From contig CAWBQO010000004.1 in NCBI GenBank assembly GCA_963790965.1, positions 1 to 64,000 on the forward strand: a DNA stretch of 64,000 nt, given 5' to 3'. This document shows positions 18,114-28,115 of this stretch, one piece after another. The translations under genes and the position numbers were made by a program. Source of the DNA: CAWBQO01 sp963790965. GTDB lineage: Bacteria > Bacteroidota > Rhodothermia > Rhodothermales > DASSAV01. A model generated the notes under the pieces. The model had not been told where the DNA came from, did not search any database, and saw nothing but the letters and a program-made list of their open reading frames with translations. Within the stretch, counting starts at the first letter, position 1, and the number at the start of each line of letters is the position of its first letter.

Positions 18114-20862
18114 GCGCACGGCTTCTTTGTTGACGGCCATCCTCCTCGTCGCCGGTTTCGGTTTTGCCGGCCCGGGCGCGGCGCAGGAGATGAACCGGGT
18201 CGAGTTCAACGGACAGCCGCTCTGGCTCAGCGGCGGCAACGTCGCTTGGGTGAACTTCGCGCGTGACATCGGACCCGGCACGACGGACTTTGCCGCGTTC
18301 GAGCGCATTTTTAAGCAAGTTCACGAAAATGGCGGCAACAGCATGAGGCTGTGGCTGCACACGACCGGCGAGAACACGCCTGCGTGGAACGGAAACGCCG
18401 TGAGCGGTCCCGGTGCCGGGGCCATCTCCGACCTTCGCCGAATCGTCGATCTTGCCTGGGAGAACGAAGTTGGGCTGATACTCTGCCTCTGGTCGTTCGA
18501 CATGATGGTTACGGGCCGCGGAACCACCGTTTTGAACCGGTCTCGCGCAATCCTCACGGAGGACGCGGCCATGCAGACGTACATCGACAACGCACTCATT
18601 CCGATGGTGGATTCGCTCGAGGGGAACCCGGGCGTGATTGCGTGGGAGATCTTCAACGAGGCCGAGGGAATGAGCAACGAGTTCGGCTGGAGCCATACGA
18701 CGCACGTGCCGATGAGCGCCATACAGCGATTCGTCAACCGCACGGCCGGGGCCATTCACCGCGCCGATCTCGCCGCAAAAGTCACGACGGGTGCATGGGC
18801 GTTTCAGGCGCTTACGGATGTGCCGATCTCCGGTGTATCCGGTACGAACAATCGCAACTACTACCGGGATGACCGGCTCGTTGCGGCCGGCGGAGACGCC
18901 GACGGAACGCTCGACTTTTACACCGTCCATTATTACGAGTGGGCGGGCACGGCGCAGTCTCCCTTCCACCATGACTACTCGACCTGGGGCCTTACTAAGC
19001 CGCTCGTAGTTGCCGAGTTTTTCATGGGTGGCGGAGACGACGGCAATCCAAACGCGACGTATTCCGTCCCGCAGGCGGACCTGTACACCACCCTGTACGA
19101 CCGCGGCTATGCGGGTGCGATGGCCTGGCAGTGGTACAATTACCCCAACTCCGGCGAAGGCGTGATCAACTGGCCGCGCGCGCTTGCCGGCATGAAGTCG
19201 GTGCTGCTTGCGCATCCGGAAGCCGTCGATGTTGTTCCCGGCGTGCGAATCCTCGCGTTCACTGCCCGTCCGCCCGACATCGAGACAGGCGGCTCAAGCG
19301 TGCTCACGTGGCGGGTGAGTGGCGCAACCACCACGACCCTCGACGTTGAGCCGGTCGATTCGATCGGCACGCGCACCGTCTCGCCGGAGACGACGACGAC
19401 CTACACGCTCCGCGCGAAGGACGAAGCCGGCGGCGGAGATACGCTTGCCGTGACCGTCCGCGTGCTCGATCCGTCGGAGATTAACTGCTCGCTCAACCAG
19501 CCGGTCCGCTCGTCCACAACGGAGCAGTGCTGCGGCAATGATGCCCGCGCCGTCAATGCTGTGGATGGGGATCTTGCCACGCGGTGGAGCAGTGCCTGGG
19601 AAGTCGGCGACGCCGACGACGATCCGGCCGATGAATGGATCGACGTGGACCTTGGGAGGGCGTACAGCCTCGATCGCGTGGTTCTGCGCTGGGAAGCAGC
19701 TTACGGAGCGGCTTACGGCATCGACGTGTCGTATGACGGACGACTGTGGACGCGCGTCTTTACCGAAACGAACGGGAACGGCGGCGTGGATGAGATCGCG
19801 TTTCTGACGCCCGTCGATGCCCGTTACGTGCGGATGACGGGGGAGCGGCGTGGCGGATCGTGGGGATACTCGCTCTGGGAGATGGAGACGTACGGCCTCC
19901 CGGCCGAGAATCAGCCACCGGAGGTTGCAATAGCGACGCCGATGCAGGGCGCGCTCTTTGCCCCGGGCGATCCGGTAACGCTTACAGCAACGGCAACGGA
20001 TGACGGGTCGATTGCGGACGTTACGTTCGTCGCAGATGGGGAAGAGCTTGGGACCGTCTCGACCGCGCCCTATACCTTAATCTGGGACGCGCCGCCGGGC
20101 GACCACACCGTCATGGCGGTAGCACGCGATGATGAGGGCGCGCGCGTCTCCTCGACACCCTTTCCGCTATTCGTCGCCGAACAGGGTGCCGCGCAGCGGT
20201 ACGAATGGGAGAGCGCGGCATATACGGGAGACGTAACCCGGGTGCAGCGGCTTGCCGGAGCGAGTGCGAGTCAGGTCCTCGACATGAAGGACAGCGGCAC
20301 CATTACGCTGGACGGTTTGCAAGCTGAAGCCCCCGGCGAATACCTCCTCGTGCTCGGCTACCGGCTTGCTTATGACACGCCGAAGGGGCAACTGCTCTAC
20401 GTGAATGGCGATTCGCTGGGCGAAGTCCTGTTTGCCGGGGAGCGCAATGCGTGGCTGCGGCGCGGCGTCGTGGTGCCGCTCAACGCCGGCTCCAACTCCG
20501 TCGAGATTCGAAAGGGCTGGGGCTGGATGCAGTTTGATTATATCGACCTCGTGCCAACGGCGCTGCGGGTCGGACGCGGCGAAGCGGAAACACTGCCGGC
20601 GCTCGCCGAACTCCTTCCGAGCTTTCCGAACCCTTTTCGGGAGCGCGCGACCATTCCCTTCACGCTCGGCAAGGCCGCAGACGTTCGCCTTGAAGTCTTC
20701 GACGCCGCCGGTCGGCGCGTGGCCGTGATCGCGGAGGGCTTCCGCGCTGCGGGCCGCTACGAGGCGACACTCTCATCGGCAGGACTCGCCGCCGGGGTGT
20801 ATTTCTGCCGCCTACAGGCGGGCGCTTCCTCCGACACGCAACCGCTGGTGATCGTACAATAA
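18094..20862 (+). CDS. GH5-like beta-mannanase/glucanase with CBM32, CBM35 and T9SS sorting domain
   Basis: A 922-residue secreted multidomain enzyme; the ATG at 18094 starts a signal peptide ending at GAAQ. The clan GH-A catalytic domain (about 32-370) has WEIFNEAEG (acid/base E189) and VVAEFFMGG (nucleophile E308). Then follow an Ig-like domain (about 385-465), an F5/8 type C (CBM32-like) domain (about 466-600), a second Ig-like domain (about 605-700, NQPPEVAIATP), a CBM35-like domain (about 702-822, RYEWESAAYTG, MQFDYIDLVP) and a T9SS tail (about 840-922, LPSFPNPFRE, VFDAAGRRVAVIA). The subfamily of GH5 is uncertain; mannan is likely from context. The whole non-catalytic part is repeated in the esterase at 45649. 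Confidence 0.85.
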   Translation: MTRVHPKRTASLLTAILLVAGFGFAGPGAAQEMNRVEFNGQPLWLSGGNVAWVNFARDIGPGTTDFAAFERIFKQVHENGGNSMRLWLHTTGENTPAWNGNAVSGPGAGAISDLRRIVDLAWENEVGLILCLWSFDMMVTGRGTTVLNRSRAILTEDAAMQTYIDNALIPMVDSLEGNPGVIAWEIFNEAEGMSNEFGWSHTTHVPMSAIQRFVNRTAGAIHRADLAAKVTTGAWAFQALTDVPISGVSGTNNRNYYRDDRLVAAGGDADGTLDFYTVHYYEWAGTAQSPFHHDYSTWGLTKPLVVAEFFMGGGDDGNPNATYSVPQADLYTTLYDRGYAGAMAWQWYNYPNSGEGVINWPRALAGMKSVLLAHPEAVDVVPGVRILAFTARPPDIETGGSSVLTWRVSGATTTTLDVEPVDSIGTRTVSPETTTTYTLRAKDEAGGGDTLAVTVRVLDPSEINCSLNQPVRSSTTEQCCGNDARAVNAVDGDLATRWSSAWEVGDADDDPADEWIDVDLGRAYSLDRVVLRWEAAYGAAYGIDVSYDGRLWTRVFTETNGNGGVDEIAFLTPVDARYVRMTGERRGGSWGYSLWEMETYGLPAENQPPEVAIATPMQGALFAPGDPVTLTATATDDGSIADVTFVADGEELGTVSTAPYTLIWDAPPGDHTVMAVARDDEGARVSSTPFPLFVAEQGAAQRYEWESAAYTGDVTRVQRLAGASASQVLDMKDSGTITLDGLQAEAPGEYLLVLGYRLAYDTPKGQLLYVNGDSLGEVLFAGERNAWLRRGVVVPLNAGSNSVEIRKGWGWMQFDYIDLVPTALRVGRGEAETLPALAELLPSFPNPFRERATIPFTLGKAADVRLEVFDAAGRRVAVIAEGFRAAGRYEATLSSAGLAAGVYFCRLQAGASSDTQPLVIVQ

Positions 20863-21059
20863 CGTCCCATATGCCTGTCGGAATATCATGAACCTCGGCC
20901 GAACATCAAAGCTTACTGGCTTTTGCGCCGACGCCACGTTCGCCCAAAGACGATAAGCAGGGGGTGTTTGGCAGTGTTCCAGCCACGTGCATCGCCCCCG
21001 TAAATCCGCGACGTACCTCAACTGTGATAGATGAACAGCCTCTTAACGGTAAACTCTCA

Positions 21060-22202
21060 ATGATGTCAAAGAACCTATTTCTGACCGCGGCGGCGCTGCT
21101 GCTTTTGCTGGGCGGCTGCCGTAGTGCCAAAGAAGCTGCGGTGGACAATGGCGGCCCGGTAGACCGGCAGGCGACCGCCGAAACGCGCGCGCTGCTTAAA
21201 AACCTAAAAGCCCTCGCCCCGGATCATATCCTGTTCGGCCATCAGGACGACCTTGCCTACGGCACTACATGGTGGGCCGAAGCCGGTCGCTCAGACGTCA
21301 AAGAGGTCTCCGGCTCCTATCCGGCGGTCTACGGCTGGGATCTCGGCGGGATCGAGTTGGGAAACGCCCTGAACCTCGACAGCGTCCGTTTCTCCGATAT
21401 GCGGCAGTGGATTCAGGAAAGCTACCGCCGGGGTGGGGTGAACACTCTCTCATGGCATCTCGCCAATCCTGTTACCGGCGGAGGTGCGTGGGACACGACG
21501 CTTGCCGTCTCCCGCGTCCTTCCCGGCGGCGATGCCAACGACACGTACCGCCATTACATGGACCGGCTTGCGGCGTTCGTCGCGAGCCTGAAGGACGACA
21601 GCGGCAGGCCCATTCCCGTCATCTTCCGTCCCTACCATGAGCAAACGGGCTTCTGGTTCTGGTGGGGCATTCGGCACCGTTCCATCGAGGAATACCAGCA
21701 GCTTTACCGCTACACCGTCGCGTACCTTCGCGACGAAAAGGGCCTGCACAACCTGCTCTATGCCTACGCGCCCAATGCAGCTGATAACCCCAATTACGGT
21801 GCCTACATGGACGGCTATCCGGGCGACGATTTCATCGACATCTTTGGCTACGACGACTATTACACGCTGCGCACGAAAACCCCGGAGGCACTGACGGAGA
21901 AGCTCGCATGGATAGCGGGGGAGGCGGAGAAGCGCGGCAAGGTGGCGGCCTTTACAGAGACAGGCCACGAGGGCTTGCCTGATGCCAACTATTGGACCTC
22001 CCGTCTGCTTGCTGCCATCGAAGCTGACCCGATGGCGCGGCGGATGGCCTATGTGCTCGTTTGGCGCAACGCTCCTTCCTCAACCCACGCCGGCCACTTC
22101 TATGCGCCGTATCCGGGGCAGGCCAGTGCGGCAGACTTCATCCGCTTCCGCAACAGCGATTTCGTGCTGTTCGAGGACGAGATGCCGAACATGTACCGGT
22201 AA
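21060..22202 (+). CDS. GH26 beta-mannanase, lipoprotein (second copy)
   Basis: A 380-residue lipoprotein; MMSKNLFLTAAALLLLLGGC gives a lipobox at C20. GH26 motifs: HILFGHQDDLAYGTTWW, DVKEVSGSYPAVYGWDLGGI, WHLANPVTGGGAWD, RPYHEQTGFWFWWG (acid/base E194) and FTETGHEGLPDANYW (nucleophile E300). It aligns over its full length with the GH26 at 15924, so the two are tandem-type duplicates separated by the aldo-keto reductase and GH5 genes. The 197-bp leader before it is the longest gap inside this part of the operon and may hold a secondary promoter. A division into endo- and exo-acting forms is plausible but not readable from the sequence. Confidence 0.9.
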   Translation: MMSKNLFLTAAALLLLLGGCRSAKEAAVDNGGPVDRQATAETRALLKNLKALAPDHILFGHQDDLAYGTTWWAEAGRSDVKEVSGSYPAVYGWDLGGIELGNALNLDSVRFSDMRQWIQESYRRGGVNTLSWHLANPVTGGGAWDTTLAVSRVLPGGDANDTYRHYMDRLAAFVASLKDDSGRPIPVIFRPYHEQTGFWFWWGIRHRSIEEYQQLYRYTVAYLRDEKGLHNLLYAYAPNAADNPNYGAYMDGYPGDDFIDIFGYDDYYTLRTKTPEALTEKLAWIAGEAEKRGKVAAFTETGHEGLPDANYWTSRLLAAIEADPMARRMAYVLVWRNAPSSTHAGHFYAPYPGQASAADFIRFRNSDFVLFEDEMPNMYR

Positions 22203-22288
22203 ACCGCCCTCCGCCCCTTCGACACGCCGTACCCGACGAGGCGCAGGTTGTGCCTCGTGGACTTTGCTCGACTCAATAGATCCTTGTT

Positions 22289-23605
22289 GTGAATACAAAA
22301 ATACTTGCCGCTTTCCTCGCCTGCCTCTCGTTCCTTCCCGCCGGCGCGCGCGCGCAATCCGCTGACTTCGTGGAGGTACGCGACGGAAAGTTCTTCATCG
22401 GCGACAGCGTCTACTATTACACCGGCGCAAACCTCTGGTACGGCATGAACCTCGGCTCGGAAGGGGAGGGGGGCGACCGCGAGCGGCTCGTGCGAGAGCT
22501 CGACCGGCTGCAGGCGCTCGGCCTCACCAACCTACGCGTCATGGCTTCGAGTGAAGGCCCTGCCACGGAACCGATGCGCGTCCACCCGGCTGTGCAGAAC
22601 GAACCGGGCGTCTATGATGAAACCTTGCTGAAAGGCCTCGACTTTCTACTCGCAGAGATGGGCAAGCGCGACATGAAGGCGGTCATGGTGATGAACAACT
22701 TCTTCATGTGGTCCGGCGGCATGGCGCAGTATGTCAAGTGGGTGCAGGGGACGAACATCCCGTACCCCGGAATGGCGCAGGGCGGCGGCTCCTGGGATGA
22801 TTTCCAGAGGTACTCCGCGCGCTTTTACACGGACGAACGTGCGCAAAGGCTCTTCCTCGACTACCTCGATGCGGTGATCCACCGCGAAAATACGATAACG
22901 GGAACGCTCTACCGCGATGACCCGACGATCATGGCGTGGCAACTCGCCAACGAGCCGCGGGGCTACGGCCAGAACGAAAGCTACCTCCGCTGGGTGGACA
23001 GCGCCGCCGGGTTCATTCAGATGATGGACCCCAACCATCTCGTGTCGCTCGGCGGAGAGGGCAAGATCTCGCCGTGGGGCGGGACGGAGTTTGAGCGCGT
23101 GAGCCGCTCGCCCAACCTCGACTACCTCACCATGCACCTCTGGGTGGAGAACTGGAATTGGTTCGAGCCTGAACTTCGGGAGGAGACCTTCGACGTGGCG
23201 ATGGGAAAGGGTGTGGGCTACCTCGGCGATCACGTCAGCATCGCGAACGAGGTCGGCAAGCCGCTGGTGCTGGAGGAGTACGGGATGTCGCGCGACGGGG
23301 GTGCCTTCGGGGCGGAGGCAACGACGGCGCTTCGCGATCGCTACTACACGATCTTGCTCGAAGCAATCTTAAAACTCGCGCAAGAAGGCAATGTGATGGC
23401 CGGAAGCAACGTCTGGTCGTGGTCCGGCGAGGGCCTCCCGCGCGACCCGGGGCAAGCGTGGCAGGACGGAGACGATTTCACCGGCGATCCGCCGCACGAA
23501 AGCCAGGGCTGGTACTCGATCTACCAGGGCGACACGAGCACGCAGTCCCTACTCAGCCACTACGCGAAGGCGATGCGCGAAGTTGGCTGGGGCACGGCTG
23601 AATAA
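22289..23605 (+). CDS. GH5 subfamily 7 endo-beta-1,4-mannanase
   Basis: A 438-residue secreted enzyme starting at GTG (22289), with a signal peptide ending at GARAQ. The sequence has the hallmarks of GH5_7 mannanases: YYTGANLWYGMNLG, LRVMASSEGP, NNFFMWSGGMAQYVKWVQG, RDDPTIMAWQLANEPRG (acid/base E222), YLTMHLWVENWNW and VLEEYGMSRDGG (nucleophile E330). There is no lipobox, binding module or sorting tail, so it is probably a soluble periplasmic enzyme. It follows the second GH26 by 86 bp. Endo-cleavage of mannan or glucomannan backbone is the expected activity. Confidence 0.92.
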   Translation: MNTKILAAFLACLSFLPAGARAQSADFVEVRDGKFFIGDSVYYYTGANLWYGMNLGSEGEGGDRERLVRELDRLQALGLTNLRVMASSEGPATEPMRVHPAVQNEPGVYDETLLKGLDFLLAEMGKRDMKAVMVMNNFFMWSGGMAQYVKWVQGTNIPYPGMAQGGGSWDDFQRYSARFYTDERAQRLFLDYLDAVIHRENTITGTLYRDDPTIMAWQLANEPRGYGQNESYLRWVDSAAGFIQMMDPNHLVSLGGEGKISPWGGTEFERVSRSPNLDYLTMHLWVENWNWFEPELREETFDVAMGKGVGYLGDHVSIANEVGKPLVLEEYGMSRDGGAFGAEATTALRDRYYTILLEAILKLAQEGNVMAGSNVWSWSGEGLPRDPGQAWQDGDDFTGDPPHESQGWYSIYQGDTSTQSLLSHYAKAMREVGWGTAE

Positions 23606-23645
23606 CTTGCGGCGAGAATGCCGCCGGCCCATCGCGTGCCGACAT

Positions 23646-25418
23646 ATGAAACCTGAGACTCAAATGATGAAGACGACGCTCCCCCTGCTGCTTCTGCTTT
23701 TCGTCGCAGCGTGTTCCACTTCCAGGCCCGACCCCGACACCCTCCAGGAGGGGGCCATTCACCTGAACCAGATCGGGTTTTATCCCGACGGGCCGAAGCA
23801 GGCCGTCGTGCAGGGCGCGGCCGAAGGTACGTTCGAGGTTATCGCCGAAAATGGAGAGCGCCGCTTTACAGGTCAACTCTCGTCAGAGGAAGCCTGGGAA
23901 ATGTCGGGTGAACGCGTTCGCGTGGCTGATTTTTCGGACCTGGATGTCCCGGGCGTCTACCGCCTCCGGGTGCCCGGCGTGGGCGATTCGGATCCGTTCG
24001 AGATCAAAAGGGCCGTCCTTTCGGACCTGACGAAAGGCATCTTGAAGGGCTTCTATTATCAGCGCGCATCGAGCGCGCTTCCGGAGGCATATGCGGGGCG
24101 GTGGGCACGCGCGGCCGGGCACCCCGACGACAAGGTCATGGTTCACCCGTCGGCGGCTTCTCCCGGCCGGCCGGCCGGCACGATCCTCTCGATGCCGAAA
24201 GGCTGGTACGATGCGGGCGATTACAACAAGTACATTGTAAACTCGGGCATCACGACCGGCACGTTGCTGGCGCTTTACGAGCAGTTCCCTGCGTTCTTCG
24301 ATTCGTTTAGCCTGAACATTCCGGAATCCGGCGGCGCAATGCCGGACTTGCTCGACGAAGCGCTCTGGAATCTGCGGTGGATGATGGCCATGCAGGACCC
24401 GGCCGATGGGGGCGTTTATCACAAACTCACGACCGCGAACTTCGAGGGCATGGTTCGGCCGGATCAGGCGCGCGCGCAGCGCTATGTGGTGCAGAAGAGC
24501 ACGGCCGCTGCGCTCGACTTCGCAGCCGTGATGGCTCGGGCGGCGCGGGTTTATCGGGGCCGTGCAGGCGTGCCGGGCCTCGCGGACTCCATGCTTACTG
24601 CCGCGGCATCTGCCTGGGACTGGGCCGCCGCGAACCCGTCGGTGCCTTACCGGCAGAACGAGATGAATAGTCGGTTTGACCCGGACGTTGCGACCGGGGC
24701 CTACGACGACGAGCAGTTCGAGGACGAGTTCGCCTGGGCAGCCGCCGAGCTGTACGCGACGACCAAAGACGCCCGTTACCTCGACGGACACGACCCGCGC
24801 CAGATATCCCGGACCAGCGTTCCCTCCTGGGGCAACGTGCAGGCAATGGCCTTGATGGCGCTGCTCGACAATCGCGACGCCGTAGATGCCGGTTCGGCCG
24901 GTGCGGCAATCACCTCCCTCGCCGACGAGCTTGTCCAAGCGCAGCGCGCATCCGCCTACCGAATGCCCTTTGGAGCCGGCCGCAGCGATTTCGCCTGGGG
25001 AAGCACGGCTGTCGCAGCGAACCAGGGTTTGATCTTGTTGCAAGCCTATCGTCTCACCGGCGACCAACGCTATTTTGATGCGGCGGTGGCAAATCTGGAC
25101 TACCTGTTGGGTCGCAATCCCCTGAACCTGACGTTCGTGACGGGCTTCGGAGACCGCAGCCCCATGCACCCCCATCATCGCCCTTCCGTTTCAGACGGCA
25201 TCGACGATCCCGTACCGGGTATGCTCGTCGGCGGCCCCAATCCGGGGATGCAGGACGCCGCGAATTGTTCGACCGCGTATCCGTCCAAGCTGCCCGCGCT
25301 GGCCTATCTCGACAACGACTGCAGCTACGCATCGAACGAGATCGCCATCAACTGGCAGGCGTCGATCGCCTACCTCGCGGGCGCAATAGAAGCGCTGGAA
25401 GCAGGCGAGGGTATGTAG
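23646..25418 (+). CDS. GH9 cellulase/endoglucanase, lipoprotein
   Basis: About 590 residues. The ATG at 23646 is chosen; ATGs at 23664 and 23667 (MMKTTLP) are equally possible. Lipoprotein signal with lipobox VAAC. An N-terminal Ig-like CelD_N domain (HLNQIGFYPDGPKQAVV) is followed by the (alpha/alpha)6 GH9 domain: KGWYDAGDYNKYIVN (catalytic D189 and D192), GGAMPDLLDEALWNLRWM, GFGDRSPMHPHHRPS and YASNEIAINWQ (general acid E565). The enzyme would cut beta-1,4-glucan, including glucomannan or xyloglucan, at the cell envelope and feed the adjacent GH94 phosphorylase. It is the only obvious candidate in the window for backbone cleavage of xyloglucan. Confidence 0.9.
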   Translation: MKPETQMMKTTLPLLLLLFVAACSTSRPDPDTLQEGAIHLNQIGFYPDGPKQAVVQGAAEGTFEVIAENGERRFTGQLSSEEAWEMSGERVRVADFSDLDVPGVYRLRVPGVGDSDPFEIKRAVLSDLTKGILKGFYYQRASSALPEAYAGRWARAAGHPDDKVMVHPSAASPGRPAGTILSMPKGWYDAGDYNKYIVNSGITTGTLLALYEQFPAFFDSFSLNIPESGGAMPDLLDEALWNLRWMMAMQDPADGGVYHKLTTANFEGMVRPDQARAQRYVVQKSTAAALDFAAVMARAARVYRGRAGVPGLADSMLTAAASAWDWAAANPSVPYRQNEMNSRFDPDVATGAYDDEQFEDEFAWAAAELYATTKDARYLDGHDPRQISRTSVPSWGNVQAMALMALLDNRDAVDAGSAGAAITSLADELVQAQRASAYRMPFGAGRSDFAWGSTAVAANQGLILLQAYRLTGDQRYFDAAVANLDYLLGRNPLNLTFVTGFGDRSPMHPHHRPSVSDGIDDPVPGMLVGGPNPGMQDAANCSTAYPSKLPALAYLDNDCSYASNEIAINWQASIAYLAGAIEALEAGEGM

Positions 25419-25583
25419 GCTCGCCTGCTGGTCGATTCCACAAAGCCTCTGCGGCGGAAAAAGCCTCCGCACCGGCGGCAGAATAGAACAATCAAGTTGA
25501 TTTGCTGTTTTAGCCGCCTGCCGATCATGCCCACGCGCTCTCCGGTACCCACCTCATGCTGCTCAGTTCACGCTAAATAGGCC

Positions 25584-28088
25584 ATGACCGACCAATACGC
25601 AGACGGTTCTTACGGCCACTTCGATGATGACGCGCGCGAGTACGTCATCTCGCGCCCGGATACCCCATGGCCGTGGCTCAACTACATCGGACAAGAAGAC
25701 CTGTTCGGTCTCTGCTCCAATACCGCGGGCGGGTACACGTTCTGGCGTGACGCGCGCATGCGCCGCCTGACCCGCTACCGGTACAACAACGTCCCCATAG
25801 ACACCGGCGGCCGTTACCTTTACGTGCGGCATAACGGCAGCGTGTGGAACCCCGGATGGAAGCCCGTCAAGACGACGCTGGATCGGTACGAATGTCGCCA
25901 CGGGCTTGGATACACGCGCATCGTGGGTGAGAAGGACGGCATCGAAGTGGAAGTGTACTTCTTCGTGCCGCTCGGAGAAACGACGGAAGTCTGGAAGGTG
26001 TCGGTGCGCAATAAGACCGGCCAGCGGCAGGACGTTCAGCTATTCTCCTTTGCCGAGTTCTGCCTCTTCGACGCGCAGAATGACGCCACGAACTACCAGC
26101 GCACCTATTCTATCGGTGAGGTGGAGGTTGAAGGCGGCGCGATCTATCATAAATCAGAGTTTCGCGAGCGGCGCAACCACTACACGCTCTTCGCCTGCAC
26201 GCGCGCGGTAGAAGGATTCGATACCGACCGCGACGCTTTTATCGGGCTGCACAACGGCTTCCATGAGGCGCAGGTGCCGATGGAGGGCCGGTCGCGAAAC
26301 AGCATCGCGCACGGGTGGAATCCGGTTGGATCCCACGGCGTCGATCTCTCACTCGCGCCGGGCGAAACGTCGTCGTTCTCGTTCCTGCTCGCTTACGTCG
26401 ACCAGGGCGACGAGCCGACGTTCGAAGCACTGGGCGTGCTGAACAAAACGAAAGGCCGCGCGCTCGTCGCGCGTTTTTCCGAAGAAGGCGCGGTGGAACG
26501 AGCGTTCGCGGACCTGCAGTCGTACTGGGACGGTCTTCTGGGCGGATTTCAGGCGCAGACGCCGAGCACGGACGCGAACCGGATGGCGAACATCTGGAAC
26601 CAGTACCAGTGCATGGCGACCTTCAATCTCTCTCGTTCCGCCAGCTTCTTTGAAAGCGGGATCGGGCGGGGCATGGGCTACCGCGACAGCAATCAGGACC
26701 TGCTCGGGTTCGTCCACATGATCCCGGACCGCGCGCGCGGCCGTCTGCTCGACATCGCAGGGACGCAGCTTTCGAGCGGGGCATGCTTCCACCAGTATCA
26801 GCCGCTTACGCGCCAGGGCAACGCCGAGATCGGCGGAGACTTCTATGACGATCATCTCTGGCTTATCCTGAGCACGTGCGCTTATCTAAAAGAAACGGGC
26901 GACACGTCGATCCTGGAGGAGCCGGTGGGTTACGCGGACACGCCCGGAAGCGGCGAGACGCTCTTGCACCACCTCGAGACCAGCATCGCGTACACGCTTT
27001 CACACCGGGGGCCGCATGGTCTGCCGCTGATTGGCCACGCCGACTGGAACGATTGTCTCAACCTGAACTGTTTCTCCACAGAGCCGAACGAGAGTTTCCA
27101 GACGGCAGGAGACGTAGAGGGATCCTCAGCAGAGTCGGTGATGATTGCGGGGCTTTTCCTCTACGCTGCGCGTGAGATGAAGGGCCTTTACGAGTGGCTG
27201 GGCCGCGAGGCCGATGCCGGACGCATGGCCTCCCATTATGAGGGCATGCTACAAACCGTCGAGCGGGAGGCGTGGGACGGGGCGTGGTACCGCCGCGCGT
27301 ATGATGCCGAGGGGCGGCCCGTCGGTTCCGCCGAAAATGAGGAGGGCAAGATCTTTATCGAGAGCCAAGGCTGGTGCGTGCTCGGAGGCGCAGGAGCGGA
27401 CAACGGCCGCGCGCGGCAAGCGCTCGAAAGCGTTCACGAGCACCTCTTCACGCCCGACGGCATTCTGCTGCAGACACCGCCCTACCGCACCTACCATCCC
27501 GAACTCGGGGAGATTTCCAGTTATCCGCCGGGCTATAAAGAGAACGCCGGCATCTTCTGCCACAACAACACCTGGATCCATCTCGGGCTGTGCCTGCAAG
27601 GCATGGGCGACCGCGCGTTCGAGTATTACTTGAGCATCTGCCCCTCTGCCCAGGACGACCCCGACACCTATCGCTGCGAGCCGTACGTGTACGCTCAGAT
27701 GATCGCCGGGCGCGACGCCGCGACGCCGGGAGAGGCCAAGAACTCGTGGCTGACGGGCACCGCGGCATGGACGTTCGTTACCCTGTCGCAGGGCATCCTT
27801 GGCGTTCAGCCGCAGTACGAGGGACTCCGAATCGATCCGTGTATCCCCTCAGGGTGGGGCGGATTTACCGTGACGCGGCGGTTTAGAGGAACGGACTACC
27901 GAATCCGGGTGCGCAATCCCGACGGCGTCAGCAAAGGCGTTGCGCGGCTGTTGGTAGATGGAAAGGAGATGCGCGGGAATGAGATTCCTCTTTCGTCCAG
28001 CGAGTCAGTTGATGTGGAAGTCGTCCTCGGAGCATCCACGCCGACGGTGCCGGAGCAGGATCAAATGGCCGACGTTCGCTTCGAATAG
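25584..28088 (+). CDS. GH94 cellobiose phosphorylase
   Basis: An 834-residue cytoplasmic enzyme without signal peptide. The N-terminal beta-sandwich begins YGHFDDDAREYVISRPDTPW and contains NTAGGYTFWRDARMRRLTRY; the (alpha/alpha)6 catalytic domain has NIWNQYQCMATFN, GIGRGMGYRDSNQDLLGFVH, GHADWNDCLNLN (catalytic acid among D487/D490) and ENAGIFCHNNTWIHLG. The length and motifs match cellobiose rather than cellodextrin or chitobiose phosphorylases, though the acceptor is inferred. It turns cellobiose plus phosphate into glucose 1-phosphate and glucose. A 165-bp gap with no clear structure separates it from GH9. Confidence 0.92.
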   Translation: MTDQYADGSYGHFDDDAREYVISRPDTPWPWLNYIGQEDLFGLCSNTAGGYTFWRDARMRRLTRYRYNNVPIDTGGRYLYVRHNGSVWNPGWKPVKTTLDRYECRHGLGYTRIVGEKDGIEVEVYFFVPLGETTEVWKVSVRNKTGQRQDVQLFSFAEFCLFDAQNDATNYQRTYSIGEVEVEGGAIYHKSEFRERRNHYTLFACTRAVEGFDTDRDAFIGLHNGFHEAQVPMEGRSRNSIAHGWNPVGSHGVDLSLAPGETSSFSFLLAYVDQGDEPTFEALGVLNKTKGRALVARFSEEGAVERAFADLQSYWDGLLGGFQAQTPSTDANRMANIWNQYQCMATFNLSRSASFFESGIGRGMGYRDSNQDLLGFVHMIPDRARGRLLDIAGTQLSSGACFHQYQPLTRQGNAEIGGDFYDDHLWLILSTCAYLKETGDTSILEEPVGYADTPGSGETLLHHLETSIAYTLSHRGPHGLPLIGHADWNDCLNLNCFSTEPNESFQTAGDVEGSSAESVMIAGLFLYAAREMKGLYEWLGREADAGRMASHYEGMLQTVEREAWDGAWYRRAYDAEGRPVGSAENEEGKIFIESQGWCVLGGAGADNGRARQALESVHEHLFTPDGILLQTPPYRTYHPELGEISSYPPGYKENAGIFCHNNTWIHLGLCLQGMGDRAFEYYLSICPSAQDDPDTYRCEPYVYAQMIAGRDAATPGEAKNSWLTGTAAWTFVTLSQGILGVQPQYEGLRIDPCIPSGWGGFTVTRRFRGTDYRIRVRNPDGVSKGVARLLVDGKEMRGNEIPLSSSESVDVEVVLGASTPTVPEQDQMADVRFE

Positions 28089-28115
28089 GAATACCTGGGA
28101 CAACCAATCGGATCA

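Noticed and set aside
20960..20999. GGGGG...CCCCC with inner TGGC/GCCA in the leader of the second GH26.
   Set aside because: The arms are short and separated by large uneven internal loops; not convincing as a terminator or riboswitch.
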